Counted from the stretch's first letter, positions 23,383 through 35,456 are shown. The stretch is DNA of 64,000 bases from Chytridium lagenaria (GCA_025449115.1 JAHLKC010000144.1:37417-101416), one strand, 5' to 3'. Program-made: numbers and translations. Notes: a model not told the origin generated them from the letters alone.

Positions 23383-24216
23383 TTCACTGCAGCTATCATG
23401 TATTCACTCAATCATTAATTCTTTAGTAACTTACAATTTCTGCAATTCCCACTTCTCCTCGCTCCGTTACTATGTTCTTGTGAATTTAGAATCATTGTTT
23501 TTGTGTCTACTTCACTTTCCAACGCGTTCTGCTGCTACCATCGATCTTTTAATAGAAAACTCCTATCTAAAGCTTGATTATGGATATCTTCTCGTAACTT
23601 TCTTGATTTTGCTTAATCCTGTCGTCTCTGCTTGCCCCCTCAGACCACTCTTCGCCACAACCGCCTGACTAAATATCTGATTCGTATCGTGGTGACTTTA
23701 GACGATATTATTTTTTTACGCGAGGACGTCGATGATGATGCTTTGAATTGGTCAAGGGGAGAGCTATGAAGAGAGGCTTTGAGAATACGCTCATTAAGGT
23801 GAAAGTAACGGGTTGGTGTCGAAAAGGGTATTCTTCTGACAAAAAACCTGCAATGACGATCCCCGCATCATGAATGTCGCTTTTTTAAGATATTTAAAAT
23901 ACCCTAACAGCAAACAAGTGTTGGTGAGGATTGGATGCTCGTGAATAAAGATAAGAACAAAATAAGGGTCAGTGTTGTGAGAGTAGACGGAAACGCGCCT
24001 TTGAAAATGGTGTATGACTAGTTATGCCTTGTAATGGTAGACGCGTTGATAGGAGGCGAGAGGGTTAAGAGGGCATTGACGACGATGTAGGTTTCCCTTT
24101 ATGATTTATCAATTAATCCAGACAGTTGCATCACACTGACGTTTTCCATCTTATCACTGTACAAACATGGCATATATTATATATATTCTTGATCCTTACA
24201 GATTGCATTCTCGTCT
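23383..24216. other. Intergenic region with possible small coding fragments
   Basis: Two pieces read like protein but I cannot assemble a gene: about 23660-23770 (YLIRIVVTLDDIIFL, then REDVDDDALNWSRGEL) and about 23914-24090 (SVGEDWMLVNKDKNKIRVSV, ending KRALTTM). They could be exons of a small unrecognised plus-strand gene ending near 24090, again with single-base breaks. Confidence 0.3.
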
Positions 24217-25803
24217 TTACAAAAGCTTTAACCTTTTCAAACACTTTATCACGGTCTCCCTTCCCACCGGTTTTTCCAACCACCCATCAAATTGCGCCGC
24301 CTCTTTGATTTCCTCCCGCCTTGATGTCGTCACCGCCACCACTTTTATTCCCCTCCACAGTCTCGCCTCTCTTATCTGTCGCGTTGCATCTATCCCATTC
24401 AGGATTGGCATTTGAAGGTCCATGAATATAACGAGTGGAAGTTGGGGGAGGAGAGGGAGGTGGTCTAAAGCCGATCTCCCGTTGGAGTGATGATGGATGG
24501 GCGGAACGGGTGGAGTAAGGATTTTGAGTAAGAGGTGATGGAGGATGCGTCGATTGATGAGGGAATCGTCGACGATGAAAATTGAGGGGAGAATGACACT
24601 CGGATGTTGAGGCCCTACTGTCACACCCAATCCTTTGACGTCGTCCGGATCCTCGAACTTTCCGGCGTTGTATGCACATGGTACATTCAGTGCTGATGCA
24701 TGATCATGCGTGGCATCAGCGTTCACGAGGCTGTTGCTAACCTCATCCTTCGAATTAACCTCGATGGGGTTTGGGATGGAATTGAGTAACGCGGTTTTTT
24801 GAGTTTTGGGTGGTGTCGATTGTTTGGCGTGATGAATTACATAGGTTGGGATGACGAGGATGAAGATGAAGAGGAGGTGTTGGGTGTGAAGCATGTCGGA
24901 ATGGATATTGGTGGAGCGTATCGCGACATATTCTGTTACCAGTGTCAAGGTGAGGATTGCAGAGGTGTAGCCGAGAAGTCCCAGCAAGGAACCACTGATC
25001 AAGATGAAAGGAAAGGAGAAGAGATGGCTTGGGCTATAGAATAGAAAGGTGGGGAGGGAAGAGATGACGGTGGAGGGGTTTTCTGGATTCAATAGATGGG
25101 AGAGGATGACGACGATGGCAACGGAGATGTTCCAGAAAAGGCCTAGAGCGAGTTTCTCGGTGGTGTATGGGTGAAAATTCCTGTCCGCGCCGTGATGGCG
25201 AAGGTGAGGGACAAGGGAGAGGACAAACGGAATGATGACGATGCTACCAAGAAAATTCGAAAGGGCTCGTTTCGGAACTGTCGATTGGAGCCAAGCCTGA
25301 AGATCATCCGTGTCGTTTCTTGTTTTAACGAGTGTGAAAAGGGATGCGTTTGTGACGGCGGAGACGGCTGAAGCCAGAGTTATGGAAAGAGGGGATAGGT
25401 GAGAGTCTTTTGTGTTTTGAAGTCTAAGTACGGTTTTGAGGTGGATTAATGATGCGATGCGATGCAAGTGCGGATCAAGCTTTTGCATGGCGATTAACAT
25501 GACGGTGCATGACAGTGTGTCAGTAACAAGTAGTTGTAGTTTTGTGGACAAAGGGTAGTTGACTTTAGCAGTTATTAGGTGTAGAAGGGCGATACAAGGT
25601 AAGAAGAAAGAGTTTTTGCGAGAGCTGGATAACAATATGGCTACGACGTATCCGTTGGTAAAGTTGATGGGAACATTGGAGACAGTTTCGTCTCCCAAAT
25701 CGACTACCCCTGTGATGAGACGGAGCAGAGCAAAAAGTGACGCGGAAAAGAGATCTGTGACGAGCGAGGAAGGGGTAGGAATAAAGGCACTAAAGTCGAT
25801 CAT
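24217..25803 (-). CDS. Membrane-anchored response regulator: MASE1-like polytopic domain fused to a receiver (REC) domain
   Basis: Single uninterrupted frame, 528 codons from the ATG at 25803. The frame is open further upstream, but that part is Lys-run and low complexity. Residues 1-330 hold about nine hydrophobic helices. The second to fourth resemble MASE1-type sensor domains (FTNGYVVAILLSSSRK, FFLPCIALLHLITAKV). A polar linker (335-405) follows. Residues 408-528 are a complete receiver domain: IFIVDDSLINRR (acidic pair 412-413), VIFMDLQMP (phospho-acceptor Asp462), VVAVTTS (Thr492/493) and WLEKPVG (Lys511). No HisKA H-box or HATPase motif lies between. Role inferred: a phosphorelay output or phosphate sink held at a membrane, fed by a separate kinase or HPt protein. 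MASE1 assignment is by resemblance; the REC assignment is firm. Confidence 0.85.
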   Translation of the reverse strand: MIDFSAFIPTPSSLVTDLFSASLFALLRLITGVVDLGDETVSNVPINFTNGYVVAILLSSSRKNSFFLPCIALLHLITAKVNYPLSTKLQLLVTDTLSCTVMLIAMQKLDPHLHRIASLIHLKTVLRLQNTKDSHLSPLSITLASAVSAVTNASLFTLVKTRNDTDDLQAWLQSTVPKRALSNFLGSIVIIPFVLSLVPHLRHHGADRNFHPYTTEKLALGLFWNISVAIVVILSHLLNPENPSTVISSLPTFLFYSPSHLFSFPFILISGSLLGLLGYTSAILTLTLVTEYVAIRSTNIHSDMLHTQHLLFIFILVIPTYVIHHAKQSTPPKTQKTALLNSIPNPIEVNSKDEVSNSLVNADATHDHASALNVPCAYNAGKFEDPDDVKGLGVTVGPQHPSVILPSIFIVDDSLINRRILHHLLLKILTPPVPPIHHHSNGRSALDHLPLLPQLPLVIFMDLQMPILNGIDATRQIREARLWRGIKVVAVTTSRREEIKEAAQFDGWLEKPVGRETVIKCLKRLKLL

Positions 25804-26859
25804 TTTCGGTTGGACCGCGAAGGAAGTCCTCAATTGAGAGGGTATTGATCCGTCAAAGTATGCGAAGGACGGTGAAGGTATTATTACTTTTTTTTTCTTT
25901 TTCTTAAAGATCGTTCCCTGGTTGGGGGTTCCCTTTATTATTACCAAACCGAGTCGGTTTCGGCTTTTTTGGGAAGAAAGCCAGCGGAGCTCAACCAATT
26001 GGCATGTCCGCCTTCACGGCCTGGAGGGGCCGTTCCGCCAAAGAGGGGACTTTTTCACGGTAAATGATTAAATCCCAGAAAATCCATTGTGAGTCATCGA
26101 TATTATGTTTTGGGCCCAGACCGAGCGGAACTGACGGCTGATCTCATTTTTTCTCTTTTATACACATTTGCACATTTGGATATAAATAACAAAAACACGG
26201 ATTACCAACCAATACGATGTGAGGCAGATGTGAGATTATTTGCATCGCTTTGTTTGTCTGTCCTTTCCCTATAAATATTTATAATAATACTTTACAGTCC
26301 TTTTTTTTAATATTTACAAAATGTGATTTATTTATTACTCGGATGATTAATGAAATGAATAGAATAAAGACAATTTCTCTAAGATGTAATTGCTTGATCC
26401 AGGAGGTAATTATAATGTTTGAGGTCATTGTATTGTTGCAAAAGCCAGTGGGTAGTTATAATGTTATTGGTTCTACCTGAGCTGAACAGAGGGAAAGGAG
26501 TGGGTTATAAAGCAATGAGATGCTTATTCACTGGTGTACGCATATTCGATGATCCTGGTAAAACTACCTACTATCCCATCCATACGTAGGTGCTCCCTGC
26601 AGATGTCTGGCACCTAACTTGGCAATCAATAGTGGAGGAGCTGATTCTTGTTCGTTTCTTGCAATAGCAAAGTTTTGTAGAAAGAGCTCCTGCGGTTCCG
26701 CTCACGACATGAATGCGACGCGCCGTCGTCCTGCACAGCCTTCAAAAGAATATTGCCAGCCCCTCCGTGTCTGCCCCTTTTGCAGAAATTGGAAGCCAGA
26801 CAAATTCAAAAAAAGCATCAGTTCCAAAGAGTTCAATTACACTACAAGAAAGAGATACG
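25804..26859. other. Divergent promoter region
   Basis: Lies between two divergent genes. It contains a T-run (25888-25900), a short inverted repeat around CCGAGTCGGTTTCGG (25950-25965), a GC-richer block to 26100, then an AT-rich block (26130-26480). The upstream in-frame extension of the next gene (26713-26859) is judged non-coding. No gene is supported. Confidence 0.5.
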
Positions 26860-29800
26860 ATGACGTCCTGGAGAACGACATTGTCGATGACGTCCATCGT
26901 ATCCGCTGCAACATCGTTTTTCCTGCTCCTCTCCATCTCCCTTCTTCTCCTCCCTCCCTCCCTCACCGTCAATGCAGAATACATTGACGAGTCCGAGTAT
27001 CAGCTCAGAATGACAAAAGACCCCGAATCCAAAGACTTTGCGTTCAACTCCACTTCCGTCCCCGAACTCATGTCAGACCAGCGAGCTTTCCGGGCGTCAC
27101 TTTCAAAAAGGACTGACCGTCAATTCTATGACCTGTATTGGAAAGTAGAGTCTGGAGACAGGTTGAGAGCTATTTTGACGCTGACGTCGATGGATAAGGA
27201 CCTGGACCGCGCATGGCTTGGAATCGGCTTTGGAAACACCATGTTGAATGCCAATTTTATCATCTGCCATTTGAACCAGGTATGTGCTTTGTTTGTGGGA
27301 GACGTTGTTCCACCTCCTATCTGTCCGATTAATCTCACGTTTGCATGTGCTTTCAGAATGGTCCGTCCGTTCGCATTCACCGCCATTCTGAGGTTGATGG
27401 CTATTACGCTTCTCGCTCTCAGGAAGACTCTGGACCAGTTGAGCGTCTTAATGGTGGTTACATCAACGGCACCATGTTCTTTTGTGAATGGCGTATTGCA
27501 CTCTCCGCCATCCCTCCTTCCGTAATGATTCCATGATTTGGGCCTACAACCCAAAGTCCATGTATAATACAGAGGTTTCAAGTTTCTTCACCTACCATAA
27601 TCAGTTGAACTGGGCGAGAGGCGTTGCAGCTGTGAATGGAGAAAGGGCACGCTTGTTGCGGGGACTGTATCTGCATTTGCTATGAAGCAAGCTCATGGAT
27701 TCGGTATGGCTGCTATTGTGAGTCGTCATATCTTTTGCACTTTCTTGGGTTTTCTGACATATTCTATAGTGGCTTATTGTTTTTCCTGCAATGATTTTTT
27801 ACTCGAGGTTTTTCCGCTCAACACCAAACTGGATCCGTGTTCACTACACCGTTCAAAGCGCTGGAGGTTAGCTTAAATCTTTTTTTTTTTTTTGTGGAGG
27901 CTCTCTGATATAAACATTTTATTTCAAGTCATCGGTGTTTTCGCCTTCCTTACTGTCATCCTTTTAAACTACGTCAATTGGAGGCACCCGCATTCCATTT
28001 TTGGGGTAAGGTCTATCTGCTTGCATGTGTTTCTTTTTCCTCTTGTAAAGCTGATCTTTTTTGTTTCCATCTAGATTATTTTGGTCAGCATTCTGGTTTT
28101 GCAAGTCTCGTTGGGAATTCTAAACAGGTTGAAACTCGTCCGAGATGGTCTGAAATATTTCTTCATGCCCATTAAGCGAGCCCACGCTATCGTTGGCATT
28201 TTTCTTGTGATTGGAAGTGTTGCTCAGGTAAGTTACCTTTCTTTTCTTTTATCCCTCTTTCTTTTCTTCTGTTTGATTAATCCTCATTCGGAAAAAAAAA
28301 AGGTCGCTCTCGGACTCAATATTCTATACCCTTGGGTAGAGCCTCGCGGACGAGAATTTTGGTACTTGTACATTGTCATTGTCGCTCTCTGGATCATCGC
28401 CTTTATTGGATCCGAGATTTATTTTGCCGTTGCCGTTCGTCGCAAGGTTTTTGGAAAGTCTCCTCACCGCGGCTCCTACCCACCCCCTGCGCCAACACCA
28501 TTCCGCAAGAAGGGTGATATTCAACAAGGCCCACCGCCTATTCCTGGAGCGGTCTTGGAGAAATTGGAGGCTGCGCAGGCTAGTAAAAAAGATGGGAACT
28601 TGTTGTCGGCAAAGGTTTTTACTTGGGCTGATATTGCGGCAGAGGTACTGACGGGGAGGATTTTGGTGGTTGCGAATAAGAGATATGTGTATGATGCTTC
28701 GAAATGGATCACTTCTCATCCAGGAGGTGCGATGGTGTTACATGCTGTTGCAGGAACGGATGTCTCTTTTGTAAGTCGAGTCTTTAGTTGTCTCTTATTT
28801 TTTTGTGTATCTATTTTTACGCAACCCACCGCGGCATTTCAACTTTGTAGCTTATGTGACGCCATCAAAGCATTTGCATATTCTCGTGTCTTACTGTTTT
28901 TCATTTCTAGGACTTTTTCAGAGACGCTGGTTTCGACGCTACAGATGTTATGCCTACAAAGGAATTTGACAACACTTCAAACCGTGCCCTTCCCGATGTC
29001 AACCTCGCCCAACAACCCCGCGCAACTCGCTCCAGCCGTCCTCTGAGTCTCCCCATTGACATGTCCGACACCTACCAGCACTCCCTTACCGAAAGTGACT
29101 GGCGTCTCCTTCACCGCGCACGCCGGCGTAACGTCCACTCTTACGCTGCCATCCAACGTCTCGCCTCCTACCTTGTTGGCGAAATTGCAGACATTGAAAA
29201 CTCACCGGATGAATACCGACGTTACGCCATCACCGCTAAAGAAATGGTGTCTTCTGGACCTGGTGGTTGGATGCGAGAAAACAGCCGACGCAAGACCCGT
29301 CTGTCCATTCCATGAGTGGAGCTAGCGGTGGGCCTGTTTTCTTGTTGAGGTTTTGTTTGCTGCATCCTACACCTGAGAACTTTTTGGAACCGCTTTTCGT
29401 GCCTGGGGATACCATTGAGGTGCAAGCGAGAGTTGGGGGGGCGGTGATATCGAGGTATTATACGCCGATTAATGGGAGTCCCGTTGCGTTTGAGGTGCTT
29501 GTGAGGGTGAAACCGGGAGGTTTGATGTCGTCGTGGTTGGCGCAGCAGAGGCCTGGAGAAAGGCAGGTGAAGATTAGAGGGCCTATTGGGAGAAAGTGGT
29601 TGAGTCCATCCATGTCTATTCCGGAGGGAGTGCCGCGGGAGATTATTTTTCTTGGTATGTTGAATCTTGGTTTTTTTTTTTTCATATGCTCCATGACTTT
29701 ATATTAACTTTTTATTAGCCGGCGGAACTGGTATTACGCCATGCCTTCAGCTTATTAACTACCTCCTCCTTCCTCTTCACCAACCCCTTCTCTGCACGGC

Positions 29801-30517
29801 TTCTTACGATCCCTCATCGTTAGACGAACTTGAACTCCGCCCTGGTGACGAAGTCGTGCCATACCATCACTTTATGGACGGTTGGGCACGCGGTATCAAC
29901 CGCACAACAGGTCAAGACGGTGCCTTCCCCTCACACTCACGCGACCCGCTTGCCGCCCCGACATTCGCATAACCGTTCTCGCGTCCATCCGATCCGCGAA
30001 CGATGCTTCCGGGACCGACATTCTGCGGGCTGCTGAATTGTCGTATCCTGATTCCATTGAGGTGCATTTTGCTGTTGGGTTTAAGGTTGCTGCGATGGAT
30101 GAAGGGGCTGGGGGTATTGCGCTTGTGGATTTTGGGGTGGAGACTTTGGCACGGACGAAGGAGAGTTTGGGGTGTGGTGTTATACATCGAAATGTGTTGG
30201 ATGTGGAGTGGTTTGATATGGTTGTTGGGGGGTCGAGGGAGAGGGGACAAGGACTTGTGAGTGTTATTCCGGGTGTTGGGGAGACTCCATTAGGTGCGGA
30301 GGGATTGAGGGCAAGGTTTCCTGGGGGAAGGAATGATAGTAGTAATACTATTGTTGAGCCGGCGGTTTTGGGAGGAGGGAGTGGGGATGGACCGCTTGTT
30401 GTTGTGTGTGGGCCTGATGCTTATACGCAGGTGGCGGCTAATGTGGTGAGGTCGTCGAAGATTGTTGTGCCAAGAGATTTGCTAATTCTGGGGGGGGAGA
30501 GAGTGCTTTCTAATTGA
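26860..30517 (+). CDS. Multidomain transmembrane redox protein: DOMON + cytochrome b561 + cytochrome b5 + FAD/NAD(P)H reductase
   Basis: About nine exons. The signal peptide (MTSWRTTLSMTSIVSAATSF then LLLSISLLLL) is followed by a DOMON domain (FYDLYWKVESGDRLRAILTL, WLGIGFGNTM; exons 26860-27279 and 27357-27717). The b561 core has five to six helices and four His that fit the heme ligands: QAHGFGM, RVHYTVQSAG, PHSIFG and KRAHAIVGIF (27690-28200), then ALGLNILYPW. Next comes a b5 domain (about 28615-28930) with YDASKWITSHPGG and AVAGTDVSFDFFRDAGF; the second axial His is uncertain, possibly in RNVHSYAAIQRL. The last part is an FNR-type reductase: SRYYTPI (FAD), GLMSSWL, AGGTGITPCLQLINYL (NAD(P)H, about 29720) and VVCGPDAYTQVA near the end. 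Expected function: electrons from cytosolic NAD(P)H via FAD and hemes across a membrane to the lumenal DOMON heme. One-base frame breaks occur near 27505, 27640, 29255 and 29965. Confidence 0.88.
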
Positions 30518-32016
30518 AGGGGGTGAATTCTAGACTCTTTCTCTGTTTATTTCTTTCTTTTTTTTTTCCTTTTCTCTTTTTAATACACCAATGTACATCG
30601 TGCCGTTTGCAGTAGAAATGGGTATGCATCATATCGAATACTTGTTTTTCTTTTTTCCAGTTTTTATTGCATATCAGTTTATGCATTCTCAAACTACAAA
30701 CTATATGGTGTGGGAGACGATAATGATGCAAGGTAGAATATAGGTTTGGTGGTGTTGAAGAAGTTGTTGAGGGATTCGAGAATATTGATACAAGGCAAAA
30801 GGTGTGTAAAAACGAACTTGATGGAAAAAGTCATCGTCAGAAAAATGCAGGAAACGAAAAGGGAGAGAGAGAGAAAAAAAAGGCAACCAAAAGAGAATCT
30901 GGAAAAGATACTTGACGGGCTCATTAAGTCAAGTTCAGCTCGAAGAGTCTTTCGAACTCTTTCATCCTTTATCCAAATATGAAAAACCTCTCACTGACAC
31001 TGATCCATTTATCGATAATACGCCGAAAGGAGATGAAAACAATAAGTCATGACGGCTTCATCTCACTATTCTTTTGTTCCCGTTCTCGCATGTCTTTTGA
31101 ATAAGTGAATGGTAGCGTCGCGACTAGTAAAAATTCCTTTGCAAAAGCCATTGAGATAAAGTCTCAAGTGGGAGGAAGGAGATATCGTAAAATGTTCTTA
31201 CACCAACCATCCGTCGTGTGATGCTTTCCTACATTGTAGGGGCTCTGCTGTACCCTCTAGCTCGCTGTGTAGCTGTGTAGCTGTGTAGCTGTTTAGCTGG
31301 TGGAAGGCTTGCTTAACAAGGCTTCGGGTTGGTGTACAAGTGGAAGGAATCTCCGCTTGCTTGCAATTGCTCACATCCAATAACGAGCGGGCCTCAACGG
31401 TGAAAGGTTGCTCGTCAATCATCATGAGACTTTCGCTCCGCAACTCCCCATTTCGGTCGTCTTTATGTGGGATTGATCATTGTAAATCTCTCCCCAAAGA
31501 GACTCAGTCGTGTTCATCCATTCAAAGGACCATCCTTGCGTCTTTCCAACTTTTTCGCTGCATAGGATCCCCTTCTTCCTCTCTACATTCTGTTCTCTTG
31601 ATTCTGTAGCAGCATTTATTCCATTCAATCACCACCAATCTTGCAACTTGATCGGGCGTTACCTTTTTTGACGTTGTTGGTTCTAGTACTTGACAACGTT
31701 GGAGGCGAGGACGCTACACCTGTGTTTGTGAATTGTGGAGCTTGATAACGGCGTTTGCGGGTTCTGCCTACTGGAGTTTAAAAGGTAATGATGGATTTGC
31801 TCTGAGATGTGGGCATGGACGGTTTTGGAATGGGAAGTTGGAATATCAGTTGAGATGCGGGAGCCGAAAAATAAGCGGTGGGAAGCATATACGTCCCGGA
31901 ATGATGACGACGATAGATTATAAAGAATGCTGGAACTTCTTTTGTGCCCATAACGCCGTTGCTGGGCCTTCTTCTTAACAGTCTAACACTACCGTCACCC
32001 AGCTTCTTGGACCATC
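30518..32016. other. Intergenic region with short tandem TGTGTAGC repeat
   Basis: T-rich 3' flank, then no convincing gene. A (TGTGTAGC)n-type tandem lies at about 31266-31298. Open frames of 60-90 codons on both strands lack motifs. Confidence 0.5.
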
Positions 32017-34299
32017 ATGATCGCAGACGGTTCAGCAAATTTCGTCATTGGGACGACCGCAGACTATGCTCATTACCACCAGTATCATCAGCAGGAACTT
32101 CAACAACCGCAACACGAGCAACATCACCAGCAATATCAAGAACAACATCAGCAACAACACCAGCAACAACACCAGCATCAACAGCAGCAATATGTTCTAG
32201 AGCCACCAAATTTACTTAACGATAGGAATTCAATGGTATTAGTGGAGGTACGTGCTGCCTTTTTACAATCATCAAAGAACGAGCTACAAATTGACTATTT
32301 CTTGCCATTTATTTAACTAGTTTCACTACGAGTTCAACGGACAAATCGTTCAGGACATTGTTAATTGGCCTATGGACAATGCTGTCGAATATAAGTACTT
32401 TAGAGATTTTGCACGGGATTACTGTAAGCAGCGTCGTATTGGCGGAGACTCTGCCCGAGAGATTGCAAACACTATCTGGACGAAAGTCTGTACAGAGAGG
32501 GCGATTCAGGAATACCATTATGGTCCTAAGGTGGTGCAACGTGGTTTCGTCGTTCAGCATGTCGACGAGGAGATGAAGCGCGTGGAAAGAGAAAATGAGA
32601 GACTCGAAAAAGAACAGTTGGATAGGGAACAGTTGGAATTGCAGAAAAAGGAGAAGTCGAAAGAGAGCAGGTGATTATAAGCTCCTTTTTTTACTTTGGG
32701 CTATGTATTACATCACCTACCAGATCGTTATTAAACCTTTAAAATTTGTAGACGCCACCGTCGTGCGCAGCGATCGTCTCGATCTACAAAAAAGTCTGGC
32801 AACTCAGCTGTACCTTACGACTTGTCTAGAAATGTAAAGCCTTCCTCCACCTCGCAGCAACCTACGTTTGTTCCGTACAGGAATTACGTCCCGACTCTTG
32901 AAGAGCTGGAAATTCAACGTCGCTATAATCCCAAGATGAACGTGGATTCGCAGGCGTTTTGCAAGGATGATGACGCTCTTAGGGAACCTCAGGACATTGA
33001 TAGGGCCTCCTCTAGCCGGGTGCCGGACCTTGATCGCTCCCAGTCGAATAATTCATCTGAACTTGGCCAATGCCAATTAAATCAGTATGGAAACTGTTCA
33101 GAGCTTGACCGCGGTCACCAACATAACAACAACTCACAATCAAGTATTTCCGTCAACTCCACATCTGCATCCATATCCCATGGGAGGGAGTTTTCGTGCC
33201 CCTCACAATCCAACTCATCGCTGGGGCAGTACAATCATGACGTACAATCGTTTTTCATGAACGAGATGGATCATGGCGCCCTACTTCCGCTCTTGCAGTC
33301 TGATGAGCCGCTACCCCTTCTTGACCCAGCAATTCCTCACCACATGTTCTCGTCACATGCATCAGGGTATTATCCCCACTACTCCTATCACAACATTCCG
33401 AATTCAAACACATCTCGCCTTCCCTCTCCTGTTTCCACCGTTGACCCCATGCATCCCGTTTCAACTTTCAGCCCCTCACCCATCACTCCAGTCGACACCA
33501 CGCGTCCCGCCTCAACCCTCACCCCTTCGCAACGTCTCATTATTGAAGGAGTTTTGGGTATGGGCGACGCCCAGATTCCTCTTTTGACTCAACCCGTGGT
33601 CATTGCCCCGCCGAAAAAGTCAAAGGCGAAACCAAAAGTTGTCGCTAGGCAGGCAGACGAGGCGAGGGAGATGTTGGAGAGACAGATGGACATGATGACT
33701 AGAGGCCTTGATGAGTTTATGCACCCGACAGAGGAGGCTGTGAAGCTGGCGTTGGAGAGGCGCCCGTTGACGAAGGATTTGGGGAAGAAGCATCGAGGGT
33801 TTGGGGCAAGTGCGAATGTGTACAATCAGGACGGGAGCATTGACGTCGGAGGTGAGATAATACTCCTCATTACTTTTTTCATTCTATCCGTCCACGACAT
33901 TTTGAGACTCACAAATTCTTTCTTTGTAGAATTTCGTCGGAAATGGCACTGCAGTTGGTGCCTTTTGTCTGGAAAATATACCCCAACACTTCGCAAGGGC
34001 CCACTTGGTTCCAAGACTCTCTGCAATGCCTGTGGCATCTGGTTTGGAAAACACGGCACCTTGCCTGAAGAGAGTACCACCACCATGCAGACCAAGTGTG
34101 CGTATACTATTTCTTTATCTATTTCGTATATTAATCATTCTTCTTTCTCTTAGGGCGTTCAACTAGAGTGGTTTGCATACTTGACTCCAGCCTATTTACT
34201 TTATGCAGCACTACGAGGATTTTTACATTTTTATTTCTACTTTTTTCTTCGTCATCATCATCATCACCAACCCATCACTCGTATATGAAGCTTGTTTAG
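32017..34299 (+). CDS. SNF5/SFH1-like SWI/SNF subunit with C-terminal GATA-type zinc finger
   Basis: Exons splice in frame with no breaks: exon 1 ends at 32247 (VLVE), exon 2 about 32321-32670, exon 3 about 32751-33851, exon 4 from 33931. The N-terminus is Gln/His-rich (QQHQQQHQHQQQQY). Residues from FHYEFNGQIVQDIVNWPMDN to FARDYCKQRRIGGDSAREIA resemble the second SNF5 repeat (FxWDLNN...FAxxYCxDLGLGGEF). A charged coiled coil, a long Ser/Pro-rich disordered region and a second helix (MLERQMDMMTRGLDEF) follow. The finger is CSWC, then TPTLRKGPLGSKTLCNACG and IWFGKHG, a C-x2-C-x18-20-C-x2-C GATA finger of the TPxxRxGPxGxxTLCNACG class. Expected role: core subunit of a SWI/SNF or RSC chromatin remodeller. 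The last exon after 34154 is hydrophobic and uncertain; without the last splice the protein stops at 34153. Confidence 0.78.
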
Positions 34300-35450
34300 G
34301 CTGTGAACCTTTTGTAGCCTTCCCAAGTTATCCTACCTTGAAGCCTTCCCAAGTTACCCCACCTCCACCACACTCTACACCCTCTTTCTAGCCACACTGA
34401 AAAACAAAACCCCTTAATAATCTTCTTTCTTCTTTGTCTTTACAGCACATTACCCCTAACGCACTCAACTCGTCGTAGAATATATCTACGCATACTGCAC
34501 CCTTTTGTTTTTATCCATGCATTCATTACAACGAAACCCTCAACCCCTTTTTTTTTTATTTCACCCCGCCGTCAAAGCGACGCAAATATGAAGAATAAAC
34601 AATAACACACAATCGAAGACTGGAGAATCCTTTTTCCTTTCTCCTACTCTTTTGTACTGCATAAGACACTCCCATCATCATCAAATGTCAATGTCCGATA
34701 TTGGAGTCACTGTAGATTGCGACATATAAGATGGTTAGCGGAGTTTAGACTCAGGTTGATTCCTAACACTTCCTCTTTTCCTTACACCGGCTTTTTTCCT
34801 TTCTTTTTTCTCCTCTTCATAAGTTCAGTTCTTTTCTGACTGTTTTTTCTTTCTCTTCGGCTTTTCTTCTGAGAGTTTTGACGATATTCCGTTTTCCCGT
34901 TCTTCTTTAAGCGATCTGTCTTTACTCGATTCTTAACATTGATTAAAATTGCAAAAAACAGCTGGAAAGGTGCCCCGCCCATTCACTGCATGCCTTTGAG
35001 CGTCATTCACGAGAGGCCAACATCAATATATTAAGAAAGGCTTGCAGAAAGAAAGTCATGCGCATCCAAAAAACACTAAGGTATCTAGCCTTCGTTATCT
35101 TCAATGGCGTAGAGGGTTGGATTGACGGCTCTCCTTTTGCAAAAGGACAAAACTGCACTTTTAGGCAAATTTTGGATTCCGCCCACCCTGCATAACGGTT
35201 CTGGAAGCACTTCCTAGATCGAGGAGACGGCTTTGTTTTACTTTTGTTTTAAAACTCCTACATAACCCATAGAACCATTCATTTTAGGTACGTACATGGG
35301 CAGTAATAGTAATTATTATTTTTACAATATGTTTATTTAACTCTTAGCAACCCGGCGGGTTCCTCCCTTCAATCATGGGGTTAATATTGATGATGATGGG
35401 AGTGTCTCAAGACACACACAAGACACATAACGTCGTATTATAGCAATGAG
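34300..35450. other. Intergenic region, pyrimidine-rich
   Basis: CT-rich tract around 34790-34870 and AT-rich 35290-35340. No gene seen. The right end is the promoter of the first cysteine-rich secreted gene. Confidence 0.55.
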
Positions 35451-35456
35451 TATAAG
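35451..35456 (+). promoter_or_regulatory. TATA-like element, cysteine-rich family copy 1
   Basis: TATAAG in the context ATGAGTATAAGAACTG, 98 bp before the ATG. The same GAGTATAAAAACTG context precedes copy 3, so it is a conserved family promoter element. Confidence 0.5.

Noticed and set aside
25804..25998. 65-codon N-terminal extension of the MASE1-REC protein
   Set aside because: It is low complexity with a Lys run from a homopolymer and no ATG context advantage; the ATG at 25803 directly precedes the first conserved hydrophobic part.
31198..31628. Short minus-strand frames in the 31-kb intergenic region
   Set aside because: No motif, no ATG context and overlapping equally good frames on the other strand.
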